Shown here: positions 8,509-17,068 of the stretch, one piece after another
How the letters are laid out: every line of letters begins with the position of its first letter
How positions within the stretch are numbered: the stretch's first letter is position 1
Origin: CAVTLG01 sp963735495
Lineage (GTDB): Bacteria > Chloroflexota > Ktedonobacteria > Ktedonobacterales > Ktedonobacteraceae
Reading direction: 5' to 3'
Length of the DNA stretch: 64,000 nucleotides
Assembly (NCBI GenBank): GCA_963735495.1
Contig: CAVTLG010000014.1
Location: 620,001 to 684,000 of the forward strand
The notes under the pieces: model-generated
Told to the model about the DNA's origin: nothing
The model's input: only the letters and a program-made list of their open reading frames with translations
Database searches by the model: none
Translations under genes and position numbers: made by a program

Positions 8509-11500
8509 TTAGCGAGCAAGGCGCTCAGGGACCAGGTAGGTCACGGCAACCGGGAAGAGTCGGGGTTGCGGATTGGCGAAGCGCTGCTGGATGCGCGTCA
8601 CCTCCTGTTGAATTTCCTCGTCAATCTGCTGCGCGCGCAGTTCCAGAGCATCCAGGTCGCGCTCGTATTGCAGGCGCTCATCCTGTGAGAAACCCGTAAA
8701 CTGCAACTGTACCACCTCTGGACGCTGGATCTCCTTGCGGATATTCTCCTGTAGCTCGGTCAGGATCGTGCGGATATCGCGCTGCTCTTTCGCCGCACGA
8801 TCCGCCAGCGCTCTCTGCAAACTGGTGGAGCGCTCGCGCATGCGGCCCTCCAACGCCTGGATCAGCGCGTCTCGATGCTTCGGCCAATGCTCGGCCAGTT
8901 GCTTTTTCATCGTCTCGGAGACCTCGCGCTGCTGAGCTGCCGCCAGAGCATCCTTCAACTGGCCCTCGTTCATGCGCACGAAGCGTCCCTCGCGCAGATA
9001 GCCACCCGCCGCGACCAGCTCTTCGTGCAGGCGTTGATTATCCCCTCCGAGAATAAGCAGACGAGCGTAGGCAATCACGGCGGGGGTATCCATGCTATGG
9101 CTGGGCACGGTACGCGCCGCCACGCGATACAGCTTGCGATCATGGCCCGACCAGATCTCCGCGCGTAGCAGGCGTAGCGACATGGCGACCAGGCGATGAT
9201 TGAAGTGGGCCAGGACTACGTCGTCGCGTCCCTGTGCCAGCGTATGATCAAACACAATCGGGCGTTTCTGGTGGGTATGAGGATGCTCTAAACCGTCCGT
9301 ACACACGGCCCAGCTTCCACTCAATTCCGGCACATCAAAGACCTCGATGGACGCAGAGGAGCCATGGGGATCGTGCAACATGCGGCGCTGCAATGGGGGC
9401 TGTTCGGCCAGTTCCAGCGCCGTCTCCACCACCGCTTGAATGTTCTCAGGAGTCAAGCCAAGCTCGATCCTGCCCTCCTGCAACTGCTCATAGAGATGGC
9501 GGATACGTTCTTCCAGTTTCTCGCGTTGCTTGCGGGCGAACGATTGTAGACGCCGCGATGGCGCGCTCTTCTCAGCCTGCTCCGTATCCAGCACGCGGCG
9601 GCGACCAAGCATTGCCTCTTCCACCTGTGCCGCAATTACCGGACCAACATTGCCCAGATCTTCACGGATGCGCTCAATTTTATGTACCGCCGTCATCAGA
9701 AATTCCAGGTCGGCATCCAGGCTACTCGCGCTGCTCCCATCTGCCTGCGCGTGATAGGTGCTGCTCACAAAGTGATAGATGCTGACCAGCGGTGCGCGTT
9801 GACCATGACGATCCACGCGACCGTTGCGCTGCTCCAGGCGATTGGGATTCCAGGGGATCTCATAATGAATAAGGCGCGAACAATGATTTTGCAGATCGAT
9901 GCCTTCAGATGCCGCGTCGGTTGCCAGCAGAATACGCACCGACGCGTCGGCGGGATCAGCCTGGAACGCGGCCTTAATCCGCTCGCGCTCCTCGCTATTC
10001 ATGCCGCCATACAGGGTCAGCAGACGTTTCTCGCCATCGGGTCCCTGCTCGGCAAAACCCTCGCGCGCCAGCAGATCATGCAGCCAGTGCTGCGTCGCCC
10101 GATACTCGGTGAAAATAATCACGCGCTCCTGCGACCACTTGCCAGCGGGTTTGATCAGCGTATGCAGCCAATCGATCAAGCATTGCGCCTTGCTATCGGG
10201 ACGATGGCGCGCACTCTCAGCCCACGTGTGCATCTGCTGAAGCAAACGTTGTTCCTCGTGCGTTGGCTCACGGAAGAGCGGTGCGGTAGCTTCAAGTGCG
10301 GCTTCAGTCGCATCATCCAGCGACTCGTCGTCATCGTTCTCCTCGTTGAGCTGTTCGATCTGGCCGCGCAGAATACCCATAGTGGGACGCCGCGTGACGC
10401 TGGTATGACGTTTGGCCTCGACCAGAGCGTCTTCGTGCTTGCTCAACGTCGTAAAGAAGGCGGCAGGCGAAGAGAAGAGGCGTTTCTTGAGCAGCTTGAG
10501 CACAAATTCAGTGGCATACTGCTCCATACTATCGCTGGCGTGGGTGATGCGCTGCTCGCTGTACTGCTGGAGAGCCTGGTGAATGGCGCGTTCCTGCTGT
10601 GTATAGGTGACTTCCAATGGCTCGATCTGGCGGCGTGGGAAGCGCGGCGAACCGTCCCAACGCGGGGGCAGTTCGGCTTTGAGGCGACGCACCATGATCG
10701 CATTCAATTGCTCATGGTCCGGCTCGACGCCGCGCGCGAAGCGCTGATTATCCAGCAACTCCAGTAGCGCGGAGAAGCTCTCACGATAGCCATTATGCGG
10801 GGTGGCTGAGAGGAAAAGCTTGTGCTCAAAATGCGGTGCGAGCCGCCGTAAAGCCGTCGTGCGCAGCGAATCGGTCGCGTAGTGTCCACGACCAGAGGGC
10901 GCGATATTATGCGCCTCATCGAGGATCAGCAGATCAAACTTGCGTGGATAGGGCGACTCACCTTCAGGTGGCAGGATCTCACTGAACAGGCGCATAGGAC
11001 GTTCGCGTTTCAAGAAATCGATTGACGTAATCAAACGCGGAAAGTGCGTCCAGGGATTGACGTGCAGTCCGCGTTCCCGTCGCAACTCATGCAACAACCG
11101 ACTATCGATGACGCGGAATTCCAGGCCGAACTTATCGCGCATCTGATCGTGCCACTGTACCTGGAGCGCGGCGGGACAAATAATCAAGATGCGTCGTGCG
11201 CGATGGCGAATGATCAGCTCCTGGGCCACCAGGCCAGCCTCAATCGTCTTGCCCAGGCCCACATCGTCGGCGACCAGCAGATTCACACGCGGCATCTGGA
11301 TAGCGCGAGTCACCGGATCGAGCTGATAATCCTCCAGATCGACGCCGCTGCGAAAGGGAGCCTGGATCGCCTTCACGTCAGCGCTGGAAGCTGCGCCCCA
11401 GCGGACAGCATTGAGAAACGTATCGAGCCGGTGCGGACTATCGAAACCAACCGGCTGAGGAAGTGGCGTTTTCTCAATGGTAGTTGCTCCAGGCTCGACC

Positions 11501-11706
11501 TCCCAGATCACCTGCAACTCCTCGCCCAGTGCATCATCCTCGACCGAAGAGAGCGTTACCCGGTGCTGAGTGCGCTGAGAAGCGAGCGGTGAAGAGGTAA
11601 GCAGCGTTGTCGGGAGGACACTTTGTACAATATCGAGAACGACGTAGCGGCGTTGACGGACATCCACCAACTGCCCCGGCTCTGGAACCTGCTGTAGACG
11701 GCTCAT
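8509..11706 (-). CDS. DrmD-like SNF2-family helicase
   Basis: This is a 1065-residue SF2/SNF2 DNA translocase. An 80-100 residue N-terminal domain (VPEPGQLVDVRQRRYVVLD) is followed by helicase motif I, DDVGLGKT, at 147-154, motif II DEAH at 263-266, and motif III SATPHNG. A C-terminal helicase domain has ATDAASEGIDLQ and the arginine-finger motif (EQRNGRVDRHGQ). A long coiled-coil, Arg/Gln/Glu-rich tail starts near residue 900. The N-terminal phrase and the NPWTHFPRLITSID segment match what I know of DrmD from class 1 DISARM. It is the first gene of the operon and presumably scans or translocates foreign DNA for the methylase and nuclease. The DISARM core genes drmA, drmB and drmC are not in the window. 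Confidence 0.85.
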   Translation of the reverse strand: MSRLQQVPEPGQLVDVRQRRYVVLDIVQSVLPTTLLTSSPLASQRTQHRVTLSSVEDDALGEELQVIWEVEPGATTIEKTPLPQPVGFDSPHRLDTFLNAVRWGAASSADVKAIQAPFRSGVDLEDYQLDPVTRAIQMPRVNLLVADDVGLGKTIEAGLVAQELIIRHRARRILIICPAALQVQWHDQMRDKFGLEFRVIDSRLLHELRRERGLHVNPWTHFPRLITSIDFLKRERPMRLFSEILPPEGESPYPRKFDLLILDEAHNIAPSGRGHYATDSLRTTALRRLAPHFEHKLFLSATPHNGYRESFSALLELLDNQRFARGVEPDHEQLNAIMVRRLKAELPPRWDGSPRFPRRQIEPLEVTYTQQERAIHQALQQYSEQRITHASDSMEQYATEFVLKLLKKRLFSSPAAFFTTLSKHEDALVEAKRHTSVTRRPTMGILRGQIEQLNEENDDDESLDDATEAALEATAPLFREPTHEEQRLLQQMHTWAESARHRPDSKAQCLIDWLHTLIKPAGKWSQERVIIFTEYRATQHWLHDLLAREGFAEQGPDGEKRLLTLYGGMNSEERERIKAAFQADPADASVRILLATDAASEGIDLQNHCSRLIHYEIPWNPNRLEQRNGRVDRHGQRAPLVSIYHFVSSTYHAQADGSSASSLDADLEFLMTAVHKIERIREDLGNVGPVIAAQVEEAMLGRRRVLDTEQAEKSAPSRRLQSFARKQREKLEERIRHLYEQLQEGRIELGLTPENIQAVVETALELAEQPPLQRRMLHDPHGSSASIEVFDVPELSGSWAVCTDGLEHPHTHQKRPIVFDHTLAQGRDDVVLAHFNHRLVAMSLRLLRAEIWSGHDRKLYRVAARTVPSHSMDTPAVIAYARLLILGGDNQRLHEELVAAGGYLREGRFVRMNEGQLKDALAAAQQREVSETMKKQLAEHWPKHRDALIQALEGRMRERSTSLQRALADRAAKEQRDIRTILTELQENIRKEIQRPEVVQLQFTGFSQDERLQYERDLDALELRAQQIDEEIQQEVTRIQQRFANPQPRLFPVAVTYLVPERLAR

Positions 11707-12174
11707 AGACCCTTCCTTCTCCTCACGAACACTAAAATACAGATGCTCATCAGAGGTGGAGCTGCAACAGGTACGGGGAGTGGGAAACAGGTGCTATCGT
11801 GCGCTGACGCATAGACAATCACTGATTGCGATGCAATCAGTTTCGTGCACGAAAAAGAAAGAAAGTTCTATGACGAGATATCGATACTGCATAAAACGTT
11901 ATACCCACTCTACCCCGGTGCTTGCGTTACGCCAGAAACGACTGATGATAACTTGCGTAGGAACCAGGCTCATTATACCTGTTTTGCAAGCGGTTTGCCA
12001 ATACACGAAGATACACGAAATACCATTCTGCAAGAAGAACGTCATCTCTGTACTAAAATTTTAACTACCCACCTGCCTGTATGCTGCAGTAAGAGATAGT
12101 AAGGTACGGCTTCACCCGACTCGCTCTCGTCAGGGCGCGAAGCAGTTTTTGCAGATGGATCGGCAGGATGGGAC
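11707..12174. other. Intergenic stretch, 468 bp, no supported gene
   Basis: This separates the start of the helicase operon from the 3' end of the M20 peptidase gene. Only short ORFs occur (for example 11845-12099 on the plus strand), and none has a recognisable domain, good ribosome site or homologous feel. The promoter of the helicase operon should lie between 11707 and about 11850. No convincing -35/-10 pair could be chosen by eye. Confidence 0.5.
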
Positions 12175-13542
12175 TCAACCACAAATCCCCATAATAATAT
12201 CATGCAAAACACGCGTGCCAAACTCCATATTGGACACTGAAATCCGCTCATCGTGGCTATGAGCCAACGCTTGCGGCTGCGGCCAACCAGCTTCGGGCTG
12301 CATCGGATCAAACCCATAGGCAATGACACCGCGTGTGGCCAAAAACCGCGAATCCGATAGCGCCGGAAAAAGATAGGGAACAATCACAGCATGAGCATCC
12401 AAACGATGCATAGATGCTTGAATAGCGGTAAACAACGCAGTCTGTCCAGGATGCTCATGCCCCAACGAATCAACCTCAATCTCCACACTCACACGGGGAT
12501 CTGCGATCCGCCGCCGCAACTCCTCAGCCAGTGCCTCAGCCGTCTGACCAGGGATAATCCTGACGTCCAGACGGGCGTGCGCCTCACTAGGAATTACATT
12601 CATAGCCGTCGGCGTTCCTGCCTGCAACACGGTAGGTGAAACAGTATTATGGAGGAGAGCACGGAAACCATTGGCAACATCTTTGTCTGGCAATCTGCGC
12701 AGAATTGTCTCAGAGAACAACGGATTCGACACCTGCCGCAACAGTATCTGTCTTGATCTTGATTGAGTGCTCGCCAGTGTCTCAACCACGTCACGTGCCA
12801 CCTTCGTCACGTGCATCGGTAATGGTGCTCGCCCGATCTTATCAAGAGCACGTGCCAGGTGCACAATCGCATTATCATCATGAGGAACCGAGCCATGACC
12901 TGGCCTCCCATGGGCATGTAATGTCACATACATACGCCCTTTTTGCGCCACTTCACACAGATAGAATCTTGTCCCACCCATCTCAATCGCGTAGCCGCCG
13001 CCCTCATTTAAAGCAAATGCAGCATCCACCAACTCCGGCTCATGCTGCACGATCCAATCCATCCCATACTTACCAGCGTGTTCCTCATCAGCCACCGCCA
13101 TAAAAATCAGATCCCGGCTCAAAAGCAGTTCATGCTCTTTCACCTGGCGTGCAAAATGCAAAAAGAGCGTCAGTTGTTTCGCCGTCATACACTTCATATC
13201 AACCGCGCCGCGCCCATAGATATATCCATCTTTAATCTCACCCCCAAAGGGATCGACGCTCCAATATTCGCGCTCGACCGGAACCACATCCACATGCGAA
13301 AGAAGCAGCAGAGGTCGCTTGCTCCCATTGCCAGCCAACCGGGCCCAGATACTAGGCCGTCCCGGAACTGGCTCAATGATACGCGTATCTATACCTACAG
13401 CCGTCAACTGCTCCTGGAGATACTGAATCGCCAGTGTCTCAGTCTCGGTCGTATCAATGCGCAGCAGCGCCTGCAAATGCCTTACAGCCTCAGCCCGCAA
13501 CGCCTCCCAATCGAGTACCGGAAAGACAGCCGTCATACACAC
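12175..13542 (-). CDS. M20-family metallopeptidase / deacylase
   Basis: A 455-residue cytoplasmic di-zinc hydrolase of the M20 (ArgE/DapE/CPG2) family removes acyl or amino-acid groups from peptides and N-acyl amino acids. Expected metal and catalytic residues are visible: H83 and catalytic D85 in LLSHVDVVPV, D115 in GRGAVDMK, the general base pair E153-E154 in DEEHAG, and E180 in ALNEGG. A dimerisation or lid domain (about 205-330) contains GRPGHGSVP. The gene could start at the third codon, a second ATG. It is monocistronic and diverges from the kinase gene with a 74-bp gap. The substrate cannot be told from sequence. Confidence 0.88.
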   Translation of the reverse strand: MCMTAVFPVLDWEALRAEAVRHLQALLRIDTTETETLAIQYLQEQLTAVGIDTRIIEPVPGRPSIWARLAGNGSKRPLLLLSHVDVVPVEREYWSVDPFGGEIKDGYIYGRGAVDMKCMTAKQLTLFLHFARQVKEHELLLSRDLIFMAVADEEHAGKYGMDWIVQHEPELVDAAFALNEGGGYAIEMGGTRFYLCEVAQKGRMYVTLHAHGRPGHGSVPHDDNAIVHLARALDKIGRAPLPMHVTKVARDVVETLASTQSRSRQILLRQVSNPLFSETILRRLPDKDVANGFRALLHNTVSPTVLQAGTPTAMNVIPSEAHARLDVRIIPGQTAEALAEELRRRIADPRVSVEIEVDSLGHEHPGQTALFTAIQASMHRLDAHAVIVPYLFPALSDSRFLATRGVIAYGFDPMQPEAGWPQPQALAHSHDERISVSNMEFGTRVLHDIIMGICG

Positions 13543-13616
13543 CTCATAGCAAAAAATCGAAAACAGATAAATATACCCATATTATAGCAGTTTACTGCAA
13601 TGTATCGAAGGTTTCG

Positions 13617-15359
13617 ATGAGCTCCGGGTTGGTGACTACCAGGGTGGAGGTACAACATGCAGGCTCGCCACTGGCTCTGTTCTTGAGCACAAATCCAGCA
13701 TACCTGCAAACCGACATTGATTTGACTGGGGTCCATTATCAACATATCTATGCTGGCCACACATTCTATGATAAGCACAGGCAACCATTGTCAATGGAAG
13801 AATGTTATTTGAGTCGCATGCTACGAGGCGAAGTGTGCTCAAGTGAGCAAGCTGTGGACATGATTATGCGTTTGCCGTCGGGGCGTGAGGTGCAATTAGC
13901 TGTCTCCGGGGCTCCAGTCTATGATCGGCGAGGTCTGATGATCGGGAGTGTTTGTGTGTTTCGTGATGTCACCGAGGCGCGTCAGAAAGAGCGGCGTGTG
14001 CAGCAAGCCCTGAATGATTTATTGACGATTGTCGAGGAGGTGTCGCGTCTGCCAATTCAAGCCGACGAATTCACTGATGCTGTTCCTATTCCGTCACTGC
14101 ATACGGTGGGGCGTCATCTGACCGAAATTATTCGTCAGGTCTTGCAATGCTGTTATGCGACGTGTATCTCGATTGAGCCGCAAACTGGTCAGCTCAGCCT
14201 GGTCGGGGTGAGTGGCCTCACGGCTCAGGAAGAGTATGTGTATTGGAAGGAAGTTGAGCAATCCTGCATCCTTGATTATCTTGAAGTGGGGGAGACTGCC
14301 CGCTTGCGGGCCAATGAAGTGGTGATTCGTGATCTGGTGACTCGGCCCTATGTACAACCGCGCACAGACTTTGGGATACGTTACAGATTGCTGGCACCGA
14401 TGTTGTTGGATGAGCAACTGGTCGGCCTGCTTATCATTGCTCAGAGCGGGGCTGATGTGATCTATACCCCGGAAGACATAGCCCTGATGAAGGCCATCGC
14501 CAAGCTGGTGTTACAGGTCATTGAACGAGCACGTTTAACAAACGAGTGGATGGCGGCGCGGGCCAATGAACTGGCACTGCATGAAGCCAATCGGTGCCTG
14601 GACTCCTTCCTGAGTATTGCCAGCCACGAGTTACATACACCACTGACAACCATCAAGGGCAGTGTGCAGTTGGCACTGCGGCGGATGGAAAAGCTGAAAT
14701 CCCAGTTCATACCAGCGTTAGTCGGGCCCGATTATTATGAACAGATCATGCAGAGCATGGAGCGGATCCATCAGCTGCTGCTATGCGCGGAGCGCCGGAC
14801 GTGTGTGCAAGAGCGCATGATTGGCGATTTACTCGATGCCTCACGTATCCGTGCGAATAAACTGGAACTGCTGATGCAGCCATGCAACCTGGTGGAGATT
14901 GTGTGCGAGATGGTCGAAGACCTGCACTATGTTGCGCCTGACCGTGTGGTGCGGCTGCATCTGCCAGAAACCGGGCCAGTGCCCATTGTGGCAGATGCTG
15001 ACCGCATCGGGCAGGTCATCAACAACTACCTGGTCAATGCGCTCAGATATTCTCCTACTGAGCAGCCCGTCGATATCTGGCTGGAGGTCATCGAAGAAGG
15101 CACAAAGGCACGTGTGGCTGTGCGCGACCAAGGGTCAGGGATCGCGCCCCAGGACCTGGAATACATCTGGGAGCGCTTCTCTCGCGGTCGTAGCACAGCC
15201 GTACAATATAACACGGGGGCCGGGTTGGGTCTGGGCCTCTCTATCTGCCGTTCGATTATTGAGGGGCATAAGGGTCAGTTCGGAGCAGAAAGTGTACAAG
15301 GCAAAGGATCAACTTTCTGGTTCATGCTGGCCCTGGCGTTATCAAAGGAGACGTCCTGA
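13617..15359 (+). CDS. Orphan sensor histidine kinase (PAS-GAF-HisKA-HATPase)
   Basis: A 580-residue kinase would autophosphorylate and pass phosphate to an unlinked response regulator. From the N terminus it has a PAS/PAC fold (ending VFRDVTEARQ), a GAF domain, a HisKA dimerisation helix with the phospho-acceptor H337 in SIASHELHTPLTT, and an HATPase domain with the N box (NNYLVNALRYSP), G1 box DQGSGI and G2 GLGLGLSI. No membrane segment is present, so it senses a cytoplasmic or diffusible signal. The ATG at 13617 is preferred because an upstream in-frame ATG at 13434 would overlap the divergent peptidase and adds low-complexity residues. No response regulator lies nearby. Confidence 0.88.
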   Translation: MSSGLVTTRVEVQHAGSPLALFLSTNPAYLQTDIDLTGVHYQHIYAGHTFYDKHRQPLSMEECYLSRMLRGEVCSSEQAVDMIMRLPSGREVQLAVSGAPVYDRRGLMIGSVCVFRDVTEARQKERRVQQALNDLLTIVEEVSRLPIQADEFTDAVPIPSLHTVGRHLTEIIRQVLQCCYATCISIEPQTGQLSLVGVSGLTAQEEYVYWKEVEQSCILDYLEVGETARLRANEVVIRDLVTRPYVQPRTDFGIRYRLLAPMLLDEQLVGLLIIAQSGADVIYTPEDIALMKAIAKLVLQVIERARLTNEWMAARANELALHEANRCLDSFLSIASHELHTPLTTIKGSVQLALRRMEKLKSQFIPALVGPDYYEQIMQSMERIHQLLLCAERRTCVQERMIGDLLDASRIRANKLELLMQPCNLVEIVCEMVEDLHYVAPDRVVRLHLPETGPVPIVADADRIGQVINNYLVNALRYSPTEQPVDIWLEVIEEGTKARVAVRDQGSGIAPQDLEYIWERFSRGRSTAVQYNTGAGLGLGLSICRSIIEGHKGQFGAESVQGKGSTFWFMLALALSKETS

Positions 15360-15404
15360 CCCGTTCGGTTTGAGCATGGATGAAAAGCTCGGTAGGACTC
15401 CCTC

Positions 15405-15971
15405 TCAGGATTGGGCGACTTTGGGTGGCCGGCTCGGAACTTCGATACCGAATTGCTGGGCGTACTCCAAATTGAGCCGAGGCCAACCGAACTTCATCGC
15501 CTCGCCAGCCACGATGCGACCAATGGGAGTTCCGCTGAGAAGGTGATCCAGAACATCGAAACACATGTGCCACCCGGCAGCACCCATTGAGATGAAGCGG
15601 TGATCGATGTCGTGCCACAGCGTCAGGCGCGTGCCGCCACCAGAGGCTTCGAGTTCCCACCGGATATCGTTGCCGCCCCAGTTATACTCAAGCACCTTGG
15701 GAGCGTCGGCTCGTGTCACTCTTGTTTCGGAAACCTGTGGCGTGGGTGCTCCCACCGTGGTGAGCTTCACCGTGGTTCCGACCGTACCCAGGCTCCCATC
15801 GGCTTCAAAGGGAGCCCACTCGCGCAGATGCGCCGGGTCGGTAAGCGCCTGCCAGACTTTTTCCGGCGCGTGGCGCAGTTCTCTGACGAGAATGAGCGTC
15901 CACTTCTCTCCGTCCTTTCGTACCTGCGCCGCGCTGGCCGGACCCGGTGTGTACTGCTCGCGATCGGTCAT
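15405..15971 (-). CDS. SRPBCC/AHSA1-type START-like domain protein
   Basis: The 188-residue protein has the helix-grip fold used to bind hydrophobic ligands. It shows the typical VRELRHAPEKVWQALTDPAHLREW start, a mid-section GGNDIRWELEASGGGTRLTL and a long C-terminal helix. It is the third gene of an operon with an ArsR regulator and a VOC protein, an arrangement common in actinobacteria and Chloroflexota. There it is probably a resistance or small-molecule handling unit. Length is normal for the family. The ligand is unknown. Confidence 0.85.
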   Translation of the reverse strand: MTDREQYTPGPASAAQVRKDGEKWTLILVRELRHAPEKVWQALTDPAHLREWAPFEADGSLGTVGTTVKLTTVGAPTPQVSETRVTRADAPKVLEYNWGGNDIRWELEASGGGTRLTLWHDIDHRFISMGAAGWHMCFDVLDHLLSGTPIGRIVAGEAMKFGWPRLNLEYAQQFGIEVPSRPPKVAQS

Positions 15972-16030
15972 TATCTTCTCCCTGTCTTCCTTTGCGTTGG
16001 TGTTAATTCATCCATGTGGTTGAGGTGGCC

Positions 16031-16423
16031 TTAATAGCGTGCCAACTGGGTGAGCTGAATGAGGTTGCCGCAGGTGTCGTTCAGCATCGCAATGGTTGAG
16101 CCGGTCACGTCAGTGGGTGGCATCGTGAACTCGGCGCCATGGGCCTTGATCCGCTCGTAGTCGCCCTTGACGTCGTCGGTGTAGAACATGGCAGCGGGCT
16201 GGCCCTGTTGAAAGATCGCCTGCTGATACGCCTTGGCCGCGGGGTTGTTGTTTAGCGCTAGCTGCAACTCAGTGCCGTCCGGCTCCTCGGGCGAGGCCAC
16301 GGTTAGCCAGCGAAATGGGCCACGACTGAAATCGCCCTTCCTGGCAAAACCCAGTATCTCCGTATAGAAGCGCAGGGCCTTGTCCTGATCGTCCACGTAT
16401 ACACTGGTCAATTTGATCTTCAT
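16031..16423 (-). CDS. VOC (glyoxalase/bleomycin-resistance) superfamily protein
   Basis: A 130-residue one-domain VOC protein starts MKIKLTSVYVDDQDKALRFYTEILGF (quoted in part) and ends LIQLTQLARY. It has the paired beta-alpha-beta-beta-beta modules and the terminal metal-ligand glutamate region seen in the family (ELQL near the middle; NLIQL at the end, where the usual acidic ligand is not obvious). It is the middle gene of the ArsR-VOC-SRPBCC operon, 15 bp after the regulator. Function could be metal-dependent detoxification or drug binding. Confidence 0.85.
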   Translation of the reverse strand: MKIKLTSVYVDDQDKALRFYTEILGFARKGDFSRGPFRWLTVASPEEPDGTELQLALNNNPAAKAYQQAIFQQGQPAAMFYTDDVKGDYERIKAHGAEFTMPPTDVTGSTIAMLNDTCGNLIQLTQLARY

Positions 16424-16438
16424 TGCGATTCTCCTTTG

Positions 16439-16804
16439 TCACGTTCGCGGTTTGGGCCGCGCCGTCTTCTCTTTGTCTTCCTGTTCGTTGGTGTTGACCG
16501 ATTCCATGCGGTCGAGGTGGCGTTCGAGAGCATCTACGTGAGCGGACCAGAACCGGCGGAACGGAGCCAGCCAGGCATCCACCTCCTGAAGTGGTTCAGG
16601 TTTCAGTCGGTAGAGACGGCGCTGTGCGTCCACCGTGGATTCCACGAAACCGGCCTCACGCAGCACGCGCAGGTGCTTTGACACGGTCGGCTGCGGCATA
16701 CGAAGCTGACGCGCGATCTCTCCCACCGACTGTTGTGACGAGGTCAGGAGACTCAATATCGCGCGGCGGTTCGGTTCCGCAATGATTTCGAACACAGTTT
16801 CCAT
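16439..16804 (-). CDS. ArsR-family winged-helix repressor
   Basis: A 121-residue regulator has the winged helix clearly visible: ILSLLTSSQQSVGEIARQL, then the recognition helix in MPQPTVSKHLRVLREAGFV and the wing RRLYRL. The C-terminal tail is acidic and lysine-rich. No CxC metal site is seen, so it belongs to the SRPBCC-linked ArsR subgroup rather than the arsenic sensors. I place the start at 16804 (METVFE), not at 16840, because a good promoter occupies 16811-16840. The mRNA would then start at or next to the ATG. It heads the operon and most likely represses it. Confidence 0.85.
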   Translation of the reverse strand: METVFEIIAEPNRRAILSLLTSSQQSVGEIARQLRMPQPTVSKHLRVLREAGFVESTVDAQRRLYRLKPEPLQEVDAWLAPFRRFWSAHVDALERHLDRMESVNTNEQEDKEKTARPKPRT

Positions 16805-16810
16805 ATCCTT

Positions 16811-16840
16811 AGTATACTCCACAGAGCATATACGTGTCAA
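16811..16840 (-). promoter_or_regulatory. Promoter of the ArsR-VOC-SRPBCC operon, possibly leaderless
   Basis: On the minus strand, TTGACA (16840-16835) and TATACT (16816-16811) are separated by 18 bp. The predicted start falls about 7 bases after the -10, at the A of the ArsR ATG (16804). The region is AT-rich with repeated GTATAT/ATATAC words that could be the repressor site. Confidence 0.65.
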
Positions 16841-17068
16841 GGTATATACAGGCAGGGGGGCCCAGGCAACGGTTTCAGTTAGCGTTCGGGATGCACTGTC
16901 CGATGCGCCCTGGTTTGTTTACACCAGCAGAGCTGGAATAGAGAGCGGCTCAATAGATGTTCTTATTTGTACGAAGAGTAAGATCGAAGAAGATCTTTCT
17001 GACCACGGGTGGTATGGTATTCCAATGTGTCAATTGAGAACGTCTATTTTCCTTCAGAAAGAGATTCT

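Noticed and set aside
9682..10767. 361-codon plus-strand ORF inside the helicase gene
   Set aside because: Antisense shadow of the conserved helicase core; no ribosome site or recognisable domain.
4283..11706. Calling a complete class 1 DISARM system
   Set aside because: The helicase and methylase fit, but the core genes drmA, drmB and drmC are not present in the window; the upstream neighbour is an intergenic stretch and then a peptidase.
11845..12099. 84-codon ORF between helicase operon and peptidase gene
   Set aside because: No domain, start context or conserved pattern; low-complexity look.
13434..13616. 61-codon N-terminal extension of the histidine kinase
   Set aside because: It overlaps the divergent peptidase gene, is Pro/Gln-rich and contributes nothing to the PAS fold.
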